From contig OZ345364.1 in the NCBI GenBank assembly GCA_977006965.1, forward strand, positions 124,001 to 188,000: a stretch of DNA of 64,000 bases. The letters run 5' to 3'. A program made the translations under genes and the position numbers. Below, one piece after another: positions 51,821-62,532 of this stretch. Source of the stretch: Phymatolithon calcareum. Its lineage: Eukaryota; Rhodophyta; Florideophyceae; Hapalidiales. Below the pieces are notes generated by a model. The model was not told the origin of the DNA. It searched no databases and was given only the letters and a program-made list of their open reading frames with translations. The stretch's first letter is position 1. The number at the start of each line of letters is the position of its first letter.

Positions 51821-53130
51821 GAATAAGGAATTAGTAATGACATGATTGATAAGCAACAAATTCGGTGGTTTACAAAGTGTACGTCACGGGTACTTGCTCT
51901 CCATGTAGGGCACTAATACTATTTGCTTTCGGAAAATGTTCGAAGTAATCGTGTGTCCTCCGATTACTGTCATCCGGAAGAAAGTAGGACAAAGATCATT
52001 TTGCTTCTAGGCCACAGCGAAGACCACTTGCGAGGAATCGACGAATCAAGTCGGCAAATGTTTCGTCCAAAAACATTTTCAGTCTTTTTGTTCATTTCGA
52101 AGGCAAGATTAATTTACTACTGAAAACCGTAATATCATGGCTCAATGAACATGGACAGTGTGCATACTGAACCTTATCTGAAAGAAAATTACGTGGACCC
52201 CTGGCCAAGGAAAATGTGCTGCCCAGGGTGTTGATGCAGATTTAGAAGATTTGGATTCGTATTAGAATCTTCTTAGGAGTGAGAGTTAGAGTAGAACAGG
52301 TTTAGTTCATCTGGGCGATACTAGACCTCAGTAATGGTTGTCTCTGGCTAATCCAGTGAGCATCGAAGGTAGCAGTGGCTTATGTTCGAAATGCGTATCA
52401 GTCTAGAGAGTACATGGAAATGATATCTGATAGCCACGAAATATATTACTCCTAATAGAAGTATGCAGTGACGAGCACTGCAATGGGTGAACATGAAAGC
52501 CATATGATTCCATTGAACATGAAAGGTTATTATGACGTGCATGTCAGACAAGCAAAATTATTCAATGGCAGTAGCATACTGACACTTGAGAGGTGCTGAC
52601 TTTCCTCAAGTTAGGACACAGTCTACTTTGTCGAGGTATTTTAGTTTACAGAAAAGACGATTAACTACCCAACTGGAGGGTAAATGGCTCCTTGATTCCT
52701 ACTCTTACAACATTGCTCTCAGTTCCACATCTCATTTTACATGGCACACTGTCAATGAATCTTTCAAATTACATAATGTCATCTCCGATTTGCCATAGTT
52801 GCATCGTCATTCTCTACAGGTGCTTCAATTCTGTCAATGCAAACATAATCGCCGGGTGTGCTCTAATGCGGACAAAATAAGGGGAAGTACTGAGAGCAAT
52901 GCAATTAACGTATGAATCAAGATGCCATTAAACCATCATTTAGGTAGCAAAGAAAAGCTACTTAACTTGAAGTTAAATGGCACTGCAAACGTGATTAGCT
53001 ACCGTAGTCAGCCAGCTTTAAAATAAACTACAATACTTCGCAACGGGTCACAACGCCACACATAAGAGTGAAAGGGCTCTCTTGTTGAACGGTTTCGAAT
53101 AGAGCGTAGTCTGGTCACTCGTAACTAGGT
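51821..53130. other. Long stretch without a supportable gene
   Basis: AT-rich sequence with short frames on both strands. No recognisable domain, repeat or RNA gene. Confidence 0.45.
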
Positions 53131-53132
53131 TG

Positions 53133-53225
53133 AAGCATGTACTCTACTAGCCTCAAAATTTTTGATTTGTCTTAATCAGAAGTGCATAGTATCATGTCTA
53201 CAGCTCTAGTGTCTATTTTAGACCC
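53133..53225. repeat. Dispersed repeat, copy 2
   Basis: Starts 'TTGAAGCATGTACTCTACT', then 'AGCCTCAAAATTTTTGATTTG', and matches 33,660-33,762. It ends near 'CTAGTGTCTATTTTA', a phrase that recurs at 53,983 and, inverted, at the centre of the large palindrome (56,224-56,238). Confidence 0.6.
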
Positions 53226-53227
53226 GG

Positions 53228-53424
53228 GAAGTCGCTAAACTCGCCCGTGGCGCCATCGGCGCAGAAACGACTCGGGACGTCGCAAACTCCCCCGCGCAGA
53301 TCGGCGGGCAGGCCGAGCGAGAGTAAGTCCCAAAGAGATGCACGGCAAGGACGACCAAGGATGTCGCTAAACTCGCCCATGGCGACATCGGCGCAGAAAC
53401 GACTCGGGACGTCGCAAACTCCCA
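53228..53424. repeat. 63-bp direct repeat, period 133 bp
   Basis: A 63-bp GC-rich block ('GTCGCTAAACTCGCCC' ... 'ACGTCGCAAACTCCC') occurs at 53,228-53,290 and 53,361-53,424 with very few differences, separated by an unrelated 70-bp segment. Frames on both strands run through it as a result of the composition. Confidence 0.85.
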
Positions 53425-53487
53425 TGTGCGTACCGTCGCTCGTCAAGAGACGGTATACTCTGCGTGGCAATAGAAGCGATATCATTT

Positions 53488-53677
53488 TCCCCCTCGAGAC
53501 CTCTTCTGTGAGATCAGCGGTAGGTTTTGGAGTTTTGCTGACTTTGTCACTTTTAGCGAAATGGAGCTTTTGGGTTCCGATTGAGTCCTAGTGTCTCGCC
53601 AGAAGTGTTGCCCAAGCGTCAGCAGATGCATTGGTAACACTATAATAAAAATCTCCTCTTCTTCTTCTTCTTCTAAA
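53488..53677 (+). mobile_element. TTC-tailed retroposon, diverged copy
   Basis: Shares with the next copy an upstream block ('TTCCCCCTCGAG' ... 'GGTAGGTTTTG') and the core 'AAGCGTCAGCAGATGCATTGG', then A-rich sequence and five CTT/TTC steps. In frame the core reads 'VAQASADALVTL'. Confidence 0.7.
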
Positions 53678-53784
53678 GAAAGTGCTTTTACAAGGAGGGC
53701 ACTCGACGAAATACTTACCATGTATCAGGCGGCCAAGGCCACTCTCGAAACCTGAAACCCGCGACTCAAGACAGTGGAATATTT

Positions 53785-53980
53785 TTCCCCCTTGAGGCTC
53801 TAAGCCAGAGGTAGGTTTTGATATTTCCGCCAGATCGTGTCGAAATCGACCACGCTAATATACAAGAACGATAGACCCTGTTTGTGGCCCAATGGCCTTC
53901 GCAAAGTTGCCCCAAGTGTCTGCAGATGCGTTGGTAACTTTTAAATAAAAAAACTTACGCTTCTTCTTCTTCTTCTTCTT
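53785..53980 (+). mobile_element. TTC-tailed retroposon, well-preserved copy
   Basis: About 165 bp from 'TTTTGATATTTCCGCC' to the CTT tail are nearly the same as 58,004-58,158. This copy extends 25-30 bp further 5', to the same block seen in the 53,488 copy. In frame the core reads 'AKLPQVSADALVTFK' and stop. Confidence 0.85.
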
Positions 53981-54330
53981 CTAGTGTCTATTTTACGAAC
54001 CCCCCCCCCAATTGAGGGGCGATTTGAAAGCTCGAAAAAATCCATAAAAATTCGAAACAGATCGCTCACGCCATTTTCGAAAGGACTGGCTCACTTTCTG
54101 TCCGAGGAGTATTCACACAACTACCTTAAATTCACTTCGTTCGGCGCTAGAAACGAAAATATGTTGGTCATGCAGAAGTACCAGACGTGCCATTCCAGGA
54201 GAAAAACACCGGCCGCGCGCGGTCGGTACATCAGTACACACCATGGAAGCATCTGTAAGCGGTCTTGCAGAGTGCTCCAGACTATACAGATCCATTTCGA
54301 AGTCAAAAAAGGTGAGTAGTAAGGTTCAGA

Positions 54331-55401
54331 ATGTACTCGGGGAAAATCAATGGTCGCGCGAGCATGTTACATCGCATGAAATGGGTTTTCATTCGTCATC
54401 CATTGAAGAAGACTAATATTAAGACAGTCCACATTGTCAACGTCAAGCCAGAGAAAGCTGAAGATGACATTACAGACGCTGAAAAGCTTGAACCGAGACA
54501 ACACCGGCAAAGCGCGTTACCGCCCAGGCCTGCTTACAGTGTTCATTCTTGCCAATCTTCATCGCGAAACGCCTGTTTATCGTCTACAATCACGATCACA
54601 TGCTCCTCAGAAGGGCATAAAAGTTTCGATACAACCTTCAGAAACTCTAACCGTCCTCTTCCGAGTACTCTCGCCTAAGTCTTACAAGGCCCTTGAGACC
54701 AAACATCGCACCGGGAATTTGATGTCACGCCCAACCGCGAGCCGAATACGTGCGCTCATTGGGTCCCAAGGTACAAGAGGAAGTTCTATGTCCGATATTA
54801 CTTTACTCTCAGTTGTGGCAACTTCGCACTCTAAACAGAGTCTTCTTATTCGAGATTTGTGGTATTGGACTTCATTCGAAGTACGATTGCGTGGTGACGA
54901 TGTTTCACCAAGTTACCTGCGAAAACTTGCTCCTTGGACGTCCTCTAAGCTGAGAAAAAAGGGCCGAAAAGAGGCTACAGTGACAGAGCCTATTAAGTTT
55001 TTTGAAATACTCGTCCTCATGGCAAGAGTTGAGTTCGGCGCTGAGAGCGCTTTCTGGAAGTCTAACAGGCCGAAGAAGTATCTCCCTGGCCCTTCTTCTT
55101 CCGAAACAGGGATGCCGGTGGCCGAATAACTCCGATTGATTTCATTCAGAGTGTAATCAAGTGAATTAGGCGACATGTACTTTGCGCAGGACCGCTGGTC
55201 ACCTCGGTCAAGATTATGTCGATCCCACGAATGACCACAGAAAGCGCACTTTGTCAAAGAGATTTTGAAGGCGAGATGGCCCACGGAATGGCAGTTCTGT
55301 GCTGTCTTATGGCCGCGAATGCCGGTATAAGGCGCATTGCATGTGTGGACTCATACTTATTGAGTGCTGACCCTGCAGAGATTCAACAAGTGCGCCTATA
55401 G
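54331..55401 (+). pseudogene. Unknown protein gene, left-arm copy, broken
   Basis: Protein-like similarity to the right arm is carried in successive frames: 'KINGRASM...VKW' (54,343-54,390), 'KARYRPGLLTVFILANLHRE' (54,510-54,570), 'VLSPKSYKALETKHRTGN', then after several shifts 'MTTESALCQRDFEGEMAHG' and 'GIRRIACVDSYLLSADPAEI' (55,230-55,388). The last block keeps amino-acid-level similarity to the right arm with conservative changes, which favours a real ancestral coding sequence in this direction. I do not recognise the family. Frame changes could be introns or decay; the paired copy breaks at similar places. Confidence 0.5.
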
Positions 55402-55782
55402 ATCATAGGGGCCATCTAACTCTTCTGGAACTTTTCTAGGTTGTTAGCTATTTATTATTCTCTGGTGACCGTGCAGAGTGTCAGCAGCACATGACGCAGT
55501 GAAGGTTTTGTGAAGTGCCGGGAGAGCAAGTCTTCGATAGCATTTGACAAGCGCATTACTTGTCGACGTTCAGTCGCGCCAGAGCGTACATTTGCATTCG
55601 AGAGCAATGTTGGACGCCACATTACCCCTAAGAAAAGTAAAAGGATGATTGTAGAGGTCATGATTACTACTTTTGTTGTGCAAAACAATTACAGAGTTTG
55701 AAAATGCAAGACCTCGACCGCTGTGTGCTCACAATGTAATACGCTTGATAGTCACATAATATACATTTGCGACATTTCTACT

Positions 55783-56077
55783 TTTTTTGAATTTGGAATT
55801 TATTAAACGCCCTCAGTAACACTCATGAGACTGCAAGGGAGATGCGCTTCAGCAGCTACGTTGTAGCTTCGAGCACATATTCAAATACTTGTAACCCAGG
55901 TTAACGTCGCAGCCCTAGCTGCAAAAATCCTCTCCCGTAAAAGGGCGGAGGGAAATGCTTGGGGTGCACTGATCAGATTTCCTCAATTGGCGCCTTGTCT
56001 ATTCCATGTCGTCGTAAAAGACGATAGTGAAGAAGAGTAGCTTGTCTAGAGCTTTTTCAGTGATATCAATCTCCTCT
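55783..56077 (-). mobile_element. 5'-truncated LINE insertion with 13-bp target duplication
   Basis: The 295-bp insert is flanked by CGACATTTCTACT at 55,770-55,782 and 56,078-56,090. Read on the minus strand it ends 'GGGCGTTTAATAAATTCC' and an A-rich run, like the 3' ends of the LINE at 4.3 kb and the fragment at 41.28 kb. The right arm of the inverted repeat has the uninterrupted site at 56,412-56,424, one base different. Confidence 0.88.
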
Positions 56078-56764
56078 CGACATTTCTACTGTTAGGAACT
56101 GCTTCACTAAGCATGCTGAAGACATCTATGAGCTTGGCACTGTTCATGCGCTTGATAGCGAGTAACTTTCATGAGCAAAAAATTAAATGAATATCTTTCC
56201 TCAATTGAGGGAAATTTTCCGTAAAATAGACACTAGTGTCGGCTCTTTGTCTATGTCACGGAAAATTCCTTCAATTGAGGGGCACTTTGCGCTCCATTGA
56301 GGGAAAAAGATTCATTTAATTTTTTGCTCATGCAAGCTACTTGCTATTGAGCACATCAATAGCGCCAAACTCAGAGATGTCTTCAACATGAATAGTGAAG
56401 CACTTCCTAAAAGTAGAAGTGTCGCATATGTATATTGCGGCACTATCAAGCCTATTACATGGGGAGAACTCAATGGTCGAGGGGTTGAAATTTCAAACTC
56501 TACAGTTGTTTTGCAAAATCATGACATCGGCATCATGTTTTTATTTTTCCTAAGGGTAACGTGGCTTCCAGCTGTGCTCTCGAATGCAATGTACGTTCTG
56601 GAGCGATTGAACGTCGACAAGTAATTCGCCTGTCACATGCTATCGATAAGTTGCTCGCCCGGAGCATCACAATACCTTCACTGCGTCATGTGATGCTGAC
56701 ACTCTGCATGAACACCAATGAATAAGATCAAGCTAGTAACCTAAAAAACCGCCAGAAGAGTTAG

Positions 56765-57950
56765 ATGACCCCTATGAACTATAGGCGCTCTGTTGAATCT
56801 CTGCAGATCCAGCACTCACCAAGTATGAATCCGCACATGCAATGCGCCTTATACCGGAATACGCGACCACAAGACAGCACAGAATTGCTTCATCGCGGGC
56901 CATCTCGCCTTCAAAATCTCTTTGAAACAGTGCGCTTTCTGTGGTCATCCATGGGATCGACAGAATCTTGACCGAGCGACCAGCTGTACTGCGCAGAGAA
57001 CATGCCGCCTTTTTCACTTGGTTGCACTCTGAATGAAATCGACCAGAGTTATTCGGCCACCGTAATCTCTGTTTTTGAAGACGAAGGGCCGGGGAAATAC
57101 TTCTTCGGCCTGTTAGACTTCCAGAAAGCACTCTCAGCAGCGAACTCAACCCTTGCTATGAGGACAAGTATTTCGAAAAACTTAATAGGTTCTGTCAATA
57201 AAGTGTCTTTTCGCCCCTTTCTTCTCAGCTCAGCGGACGTCCAAGCAGCAAGTTTTCGTTTGTGAACTTAGGGAAACGTCCTTACCACGCAATCACTCAA
57301 TCTTACTTCGAATGAAGTCCAATACCACAATTTTCGGATAAGAAGTCTCCGTTGAGAGTGCGTAGTTTCCAGAGCTAAATGGAAAGTCATCCCTCAAACG
57401 GACATTGAATTTTCCGCTAGTACCTTGGCACCCAATGGGCGCTAGTATTCGGCTCGCGGTCGGGCGTGAATACATCAAGTTCCCAGTGCGATATTTGGTT
57501 CCAAGAGCCCTGTAAGACTTAGGCGAGAGAGCTCGGAAGAAGGCGTTTAGATCTTCTGAAGCTTGTATCGAAGCTTGAGTGCTCTTCTGAGGAGCATGTG
57601 ATCGCGACTGTAGAGGGGAAACAGGCGCTTCACGATGAAGCTTGGCAAGGATGAGCACTGTAAGCGGACCTGTGCGATACCGCGCTTTGCTGGTGTTGGC
57701 TCGGTTCAAGCTGCCGAGGGTCGGAAATGTCGTCGCGAGCGTTCTCTGCCTTGACTTTGACAATATTGACTGTCTTAATCTTAGTCGTTTTCAAAGGATG
57801 ACGATTTAGGACCCATTTCACGCGCGGTGCCATGCTCGCGCGACCATTGATTTTTTCCACGAGTACATTCTGAACCATACCATTCACCTTTTTAGAATTC
57901 GAAAAGGTTCTGTATAGTCTGGAGAACTCTGCCAGACCGGTTGGTTGCAA
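56765..57950 (-). pseudogene. Unknown protein gene, right-arm copy, broken
   Basis: Mirror copy of the left-arm gene: 'KINGRASMAPRVKWVLNRHP' (57,860-57,800), 'KARYRTGPLTVLILAKLHRE' (57,690-57,630), 'ALSPKSYRALGTKYRTGN', 'FPFSSGNYALSTETSYPKIV' (57,390-57,330) and, further on, 'MTTESALFQRDFEGEMARD' with 'GIRRIACADSYLVSAGSAEI' (56,950-56,800). It is slightly better preserved than the left arm over the middle. The region from 57,293 to about 57,000 shows better continuity on the plus strand (57,002-57,265), so the coding strand there is not certain. Confidence 0.5.
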
Positions 57951-57990
57951 ATGTGATGAACATTGCGATTTCGTTTTCTAAATTTTTCCT

Positions 57991-58171
57991 CTTGCGAGTC
58001 GCGTTTTGATATTTCCGCCAGATCGTGTCGAAATCGACCACGCTAACATACAAGAACGATAGACCCTGTTTTTGGCCCAATGGCCATCGCAAAGTTGCCC
58101 CAAGCGTCTGCAGATGCGTTGGTAACTTTTAAATAAAAAACTTACACTTCTTCTTCTTCTTGCGAGTCGCG
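57991..58171 (+). mobile_element. TTC-tailed retroposon with 13-bp target duplication
   Basis: CTTGCGAGTCGCG stands at 57,991-58,003 and again at 58,159-58,171. The 155-bp insert between them (58,004-58,158) is nearly identical to 53,812-53,980 but begins later, so it is 5'-truncated. It ends in A-rich sequence and a CTT/TTC run. This is the signature of target-primed reverse transcription. In frame it reads 'AIAKLPQASADALVTFK' and stop. Confidence 0.9.
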
Positions 58172-58505
58172 GTGAGTACGAAAAATGTCTGGAATTCATC
58201 CACTGGCAGCCACTGGGACCGCGAAGGAAACTGGAAAGGGCCCAAGATTGTTTCATTGGCTTTAAACTTCAACTGGAGAATAAGGACGACAACAAGACCA
58301 ACTTTTTTCTCCAACTATGGTAAGAGCAACATCGCTATTTTCATGACTAAGTTCCTAGAAGCCGTGGTACCCGAACTGACGCATGGCATGTGGGAGGACG
58401 TCACAGAAAACAGTCCTGTACCAATGAGAGTACTGAACCACAGGATTATATCCCCTCAAGAAAGAAAGCTATTTCAAAATCTGCCACGCGAAATCTGAGA
58501 AAAGC
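58172..58505. other. Between the retroposon and a LINE fragment
   Basis: A plus-strand frame (58,160-58,498) crosses this part but contains the retroposon's target duplication and no domain. It might be the 5' continuation of the following LINE. Confidence 0.35.
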
Positions 58506-59450
58506 AACTAGGAGGAAGAAGACGAGAAAATGCCGTTGCGTACTTTTGCTCTCAATAGGACAATGAAGCGGTACATTGCAAGAGCATTCAACAGAGCACC
58601 GAAATGGAAGACGATAGGTCCCGGCGGAGTTGCGGTCGAAATGTTGCACGCTAAGAATGAAGCGGGGCTCGAAATAATGCTGTGTGGGAGACTCAAATGT
58701 CATCCTCGGACATGGAGCCAAGCAACTCTGATTCCTCTGTACAAGAATTGCCCAGCTCATATTGCAGCAAACTACAGGCCCATATTTCTCTACAGTCAAG
58801 CCAGGAAAATCATTGAATCAGCTCTAGGTGCATCCATACGCGAGTACTTCCGCTTCAGCTGAGTTTTCGGAAAGACAGAATCACGTTTCCGGCAATACTC
58901 CAGCAAAAAAGTACAATTAAGAAGAGTCATCCTTTCGTGGCAGTTTTCGACCTATCCGCGGCATACGATAGTGTACCAAGGGATATCCTCATGAAGAGAC
59001 TGATCGTGAAGAAATAAAAAGGAGAGTTGCATACCTGTTAAAACCTTCGTGGGTCACGTTCACTGCCGATGAGTCAGGAATGTGGTGTATTATGGACCGA
59101 GGGCTGCCACAAGGCTCCCCTATTAGTCCATGTATATACAATATATTCATGGTCACATTCGCCGAAGCCGTCTCCAAGAGAGACGGAAAAGTCTCAGACA
59201 ACCCAGCGCAATTGTTCGCTGATGATGTTTAGCTTCAGGCGGGCACTGGACAAGGAATGCAGAAACTTCTTGATAGACCGACCATCTGGGCAAGCAAAAA
59301 TGGCATGAAATGGAACAAAAAACGAGGAAAAAGTGAAGTCCTTCAGTATAAAGGGCTTCAGAAGCACACGTCTTACTTTGCGGGACTGGATGCCCTTGCT
59401 ACGATCATGGACGTTTCTTTTGTATTGCATTCTTCTGCCATACTTGCCTA
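58506..59450 (+). pseudogene. LINE reverse-transcriptase fragment, several frame changes
   Basis: 'TWSQATLIPLYKNC' and 'ANYRPIFLYSQARKIIESAL' (58,700-58,830) match 'YWKKALLVPIHKNG' and 'NYRPISLLSHARKVIETAI' of the LINE at 4.3-9.5 kb. After a stop and shift 'AVFDLSAAYDSVPRDILMKR' appears near 58,937-58,997. Then come 'GLPQGSPISPCIYNIFM' (59,103-59,153) and 'AQLFADDV' near 59,210, with a stop directly after it. The last frame has 'WNKKRGKSEVLQY'. RT blocks are complete in order, but at least four lesions break the frame. Confidence 0.85.
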
Positions 59451-59744
59451 GGAAGATTTCTTCGTGTATAAAGAGTTGACATTGAACCTGGTCTGAAGTG
59501 AATGCATCGTCCTTCAGATCGAACTAACACAAGACGAACAGCGACTCAAACTCATTCAAGTATCTCTTTGAACGTTGTAGCGCCAGGCTCCAAAGAACCC
59601 GACGCCACATGGGAGAGAAAAGCCCAAGAGAGGAGAGAGAAGAAAAGAGCGGGACAGACAAGACAAAAAGAGGAGGAAAGAAAGACAAGCAACCAAAACC
59701 CCCAGATCAGCGGACAAAATAGGCGTCCACCATCGTAGTACTCC
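59451..59744. other. Stretch without a supportable gene
   Basis: A purine-rich run (59,620-59,700) keeps a frame open with a Lys/Arg/Glu-rich translation. No gene is supported. Confidence 0.4.
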
Positions 59745-60100
59745 ATGGCTTTGCGGGAACGCAAGCGGTCGTGAACGTAGAACACGAGCGCAAGGCTACG
59801 CCGAACAGGGCTTCAGAAGCTTGACGAGGTAGATGAGGCTGAATAGAGGTAGACGCGACTTGAACCAGGGCGAAGTCGGTAATGCAGGTCACGGAGGACA
59901 CTCCACAGCTTTGCGGGAACACAAGCGGTCGCATGGATGAGATACGAGGGCGAGGCTACGCCGAACAGGGCCTCGGAAGCTCGACGTGAGGAGCACTTAG
60001 GTCCAGATGATAAGCGCAACTTGCAACACAAAACGGGCAATATTGCCATATGGAAACTCCAGCGATCGTGTGGACGAACACGAGCGCGGGCCTTCGAGGA
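59745..60100. repeat. Tandem repeat, period about 160 bp
   Basis: 'GCTTTGCGGGAACGCAAGCG' ... 'AGGCTACGCCGAACAGGGC' at 59,747-59,822 recurs at 59,909-59,986 with few changes. A more degenerate third unit may begin near 60,060 ('GAACACGAGCGCGGGCC'). Confidence 0.75.
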
Positions 60101-60773
60101 AACGGAGAAGAATAAGCGTGGAGACTAGTCGAACGGACGTCCACTGCGCCGCTTACGACATGACGAAAGGCAAAAGAGAAAGGCAGGAGAAAACTACGCC
60201 GTCTTTAGGCGGCGACCATGGCTTGGCCGTCGACCTTCGCACGGACGCACGAAAAAGGGAAAGGGAAACTTGAACGCGGTTGTCGACGCACCGGCTTGCG
60301 CGCCGAAACGGTTGCGGTCAGGAAAGGGTGGGAAGAACTCCGACTCCGCGTGGTCGAAGTGACTGTCAGGCGAACATTGCGCGTGCTTGATCCAAGCAAT
60401 CGAGCCAGAATCCGAAGAACTCCCCCTCCTTCCTTTGCTCAGAGGAAGGAACTAACTAGCTTATATACTACAACCTACGCAAAAGACAGCGATGCAGCGC
60501 ATATACACACGAGAGACACGTGCAAGTATGGCCCAACAGATCACCTACCACGAGCAGCATGACTATCGCGATCCAAGTTGTGCGGCGTACAGTCGCGAGA
60601 GGAAAAAGAGACCGCCTTGGGACAGCGACATAACAGCGGGCGCTACAAGCGTAACAAACGGGTTCTCCACGTTTTTTCTTAAAAACCAATTGGGCGCTTA
60701 GAAAAACGTAGCAATTACCGTCTGACCGGAGGAGACGAGGTAATTATTACTTGCGCAAAGCAACTTGTGACCA
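60101..60773. other. GC-richer stretch without a supportable gene
   Basis: Overlapping frames on both strands (for example 60,218-60,562) reflect high GC rather than coding. No domain is seen. Confidence 0.4.
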
Positions 60774-60850
60774 GGGCTGGGCCCCAATATATTAACACTG
60801 CATTATATTGCAATACAAAATAGCAATCTCAAATTGCACAATTGCAGCTT
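60774..60850. mobile_element. hAT terminus with subterminal motifs
   Basis: CAGGGCTGGGC is the classical start of hAT terminal inverted repeats. It is followed within 70 bp by 'ATATTGCAATA', 'AATAGCAAT' and 'CAATTGCAG', the same motifs found around the two transposase remnants. The opposite terminus was not found in the window. Confidence 0.65.
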
Positions 60851-62532
60851 GTGTATTTTATGGCCAGCTTTCGATGTCGCACCTGCGGTTCCCATGTGAC
60901 GGCTGACCGGCAGTATCTCAAGAAGTCTGAAGAACGGCTTGAACTGCGATCTAGCGATCTTGTGCACTGTAGCGCATTTAGTGAGCTCGGCGAATGCTTC
61001 GCCTTTCTCGAACCCAAAGGCTACAAATAGGTAGCCAAACTTCCGAATCGGTGGCAGAGGCATCGAAGACAACGACAGTAAAAGTAATTTCAACTATATT
61101 GTTAAAATCGAGAATCATCCGCCCGGTGGAGACCCATAGTTGGGCTACAGCGCGTACCTGTTGCGATATAGGACTACTATCAATCTTGGTCTGTTGCTGG
61201 TTGTCGGCCAGGTAAGGGTAAGAGCTCTTTACGGCGTCGGTTTGCTGATCATGCCTATTGAAACGAGTTCGATTCGCTATGCTGCATCCTCTGGCACATC
61301 AAACGTTGGGCTTAAATTTAGGGCAATCGTTTATCTGATTGCACTAATCTGCCCAAATTGGAATTTTCCAAATACTAATATGGTCATCGTCGTCTATCAG
61401 AAAGTTGGCAGCTTTGAACAAGGATATTAGCGGACTAACCAGCCATGACTAGTTCGCCTATTCAGGGACACTTCATGAGTACAAAACGACCCCGGATAAT
61501 TCTATGAGCTTCGAGTTGCTTATTCCGGCGGACATTGCCTTGCGCAGCTGTACTTGCTAGCAGTGCATTGGAACTTTCTGTACAGGATTAGTACAGCAGT
61601 AGGTAGATTCAGCAAGAAAAATCCAAGAGGAAGTCTTCGGAAGGAGGTCTACAATGTTCTAGTATGGAGCTGGGCATTCAATACAGTCATTCAATGTAAG
61701 GCAGATAGAACAACAATCACGGGGGCTTGCATCTCAGGAAAAACCTGTCCTCATCGATCTGGTGCCGAGTGTCGCATAATGCTGCGTATTATCAGAACAA
61801 ATGCTCTCAATGAGATGCAAATCAAGACGAACATGCATTTTTCGTTCAAAACAGCCATCGCATCTGCAAACGCCTGAGCTAACTTTGCGACGATGGCAAT
61901 TTGCTGTCTTGACTAAGATTTCCTCTTTTTTAATTCATTGAATTTACAGCTACTTCTATCTATTGTGGCTTTTTTCTTCTGTGCAAATGTGTGCAGCCAC
62001 GTGTTAAGTGTGGTATCGTAGCCCAAGCAGCAAAAACACTCCACCGCTTGCAAGTATGATGGAATCAATGAGAATTCCAGAACCTATAGGTTCTCCATGA
62101 CAAGAGTGCGCGAAGGAAACGCGATCCAGGTGCAACGTGAAGCGGGGTTGATGGGAATCAAGAGGCCTCAGAACACAGATGCACGGCATACTGCGAGCGT
62201 CATCACCATGCCCCAATGAATGAATTCACTTTCCAAAATAGAATACCAATTCCATCACAAGTAGACTTGCGATAGAGTGAAATCTCCTTAAGACTCCAGC
62301 TGTTAAGGATGAACAAATCATAATCTCCGAACAGGAGATATAATAGAATACTATGCAAATTTCTCATTTACGAGCACAAATATAGGTTTTCTGGAACTTT
62401 TCAAAACAGCAAAAAGTGTCATAGAAATCTAGTAATCTAGCGCATCAATTATGATATTTTTAACCTTAGATTGATGTGGCATGCTACCCACGATCCGTCG
62501 CTTGCGCAAACCTGATTCCTATCCAATCTCGT
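60851..62532. other. Long stretch without a supportable gene; one repeat copy
   Basis: Short frames only. At 61,840-61,905 the minus strand carries a copy of the dispersed repeat core reading 'AKLAQAFADAMAVLNEK'. A minus-strand frame at 62,216-62,004 ends in a hydrophobic helix but lacks other support. Confidence 0.45.

Larger units (their letters stand above)
54255..57945. repeat. Large inverted repeat, arms about 1.7 kb, no spacer
   Basis: The left arm (54,255-56,234) and right arm (56,235-57,945) are imperfect reverse complements along their whole length, roughly four matches in five by eye. The centre is 'GACACTAGTGTC' at 56,229-56,240. Anchor pairs: 'CTCCAGACTATACAGA' at 54,271 and its complement at 57,910; 'ATGAGCAAAAAATTAAATGA' at 56,172 and its complement at 56,303. 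The left arm is longer by one LINE-like insertion (55,783-56,077). Such an arrangement can arise by inverted duplication or by two head-to-head copies of one element. Confidence 0.88.
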
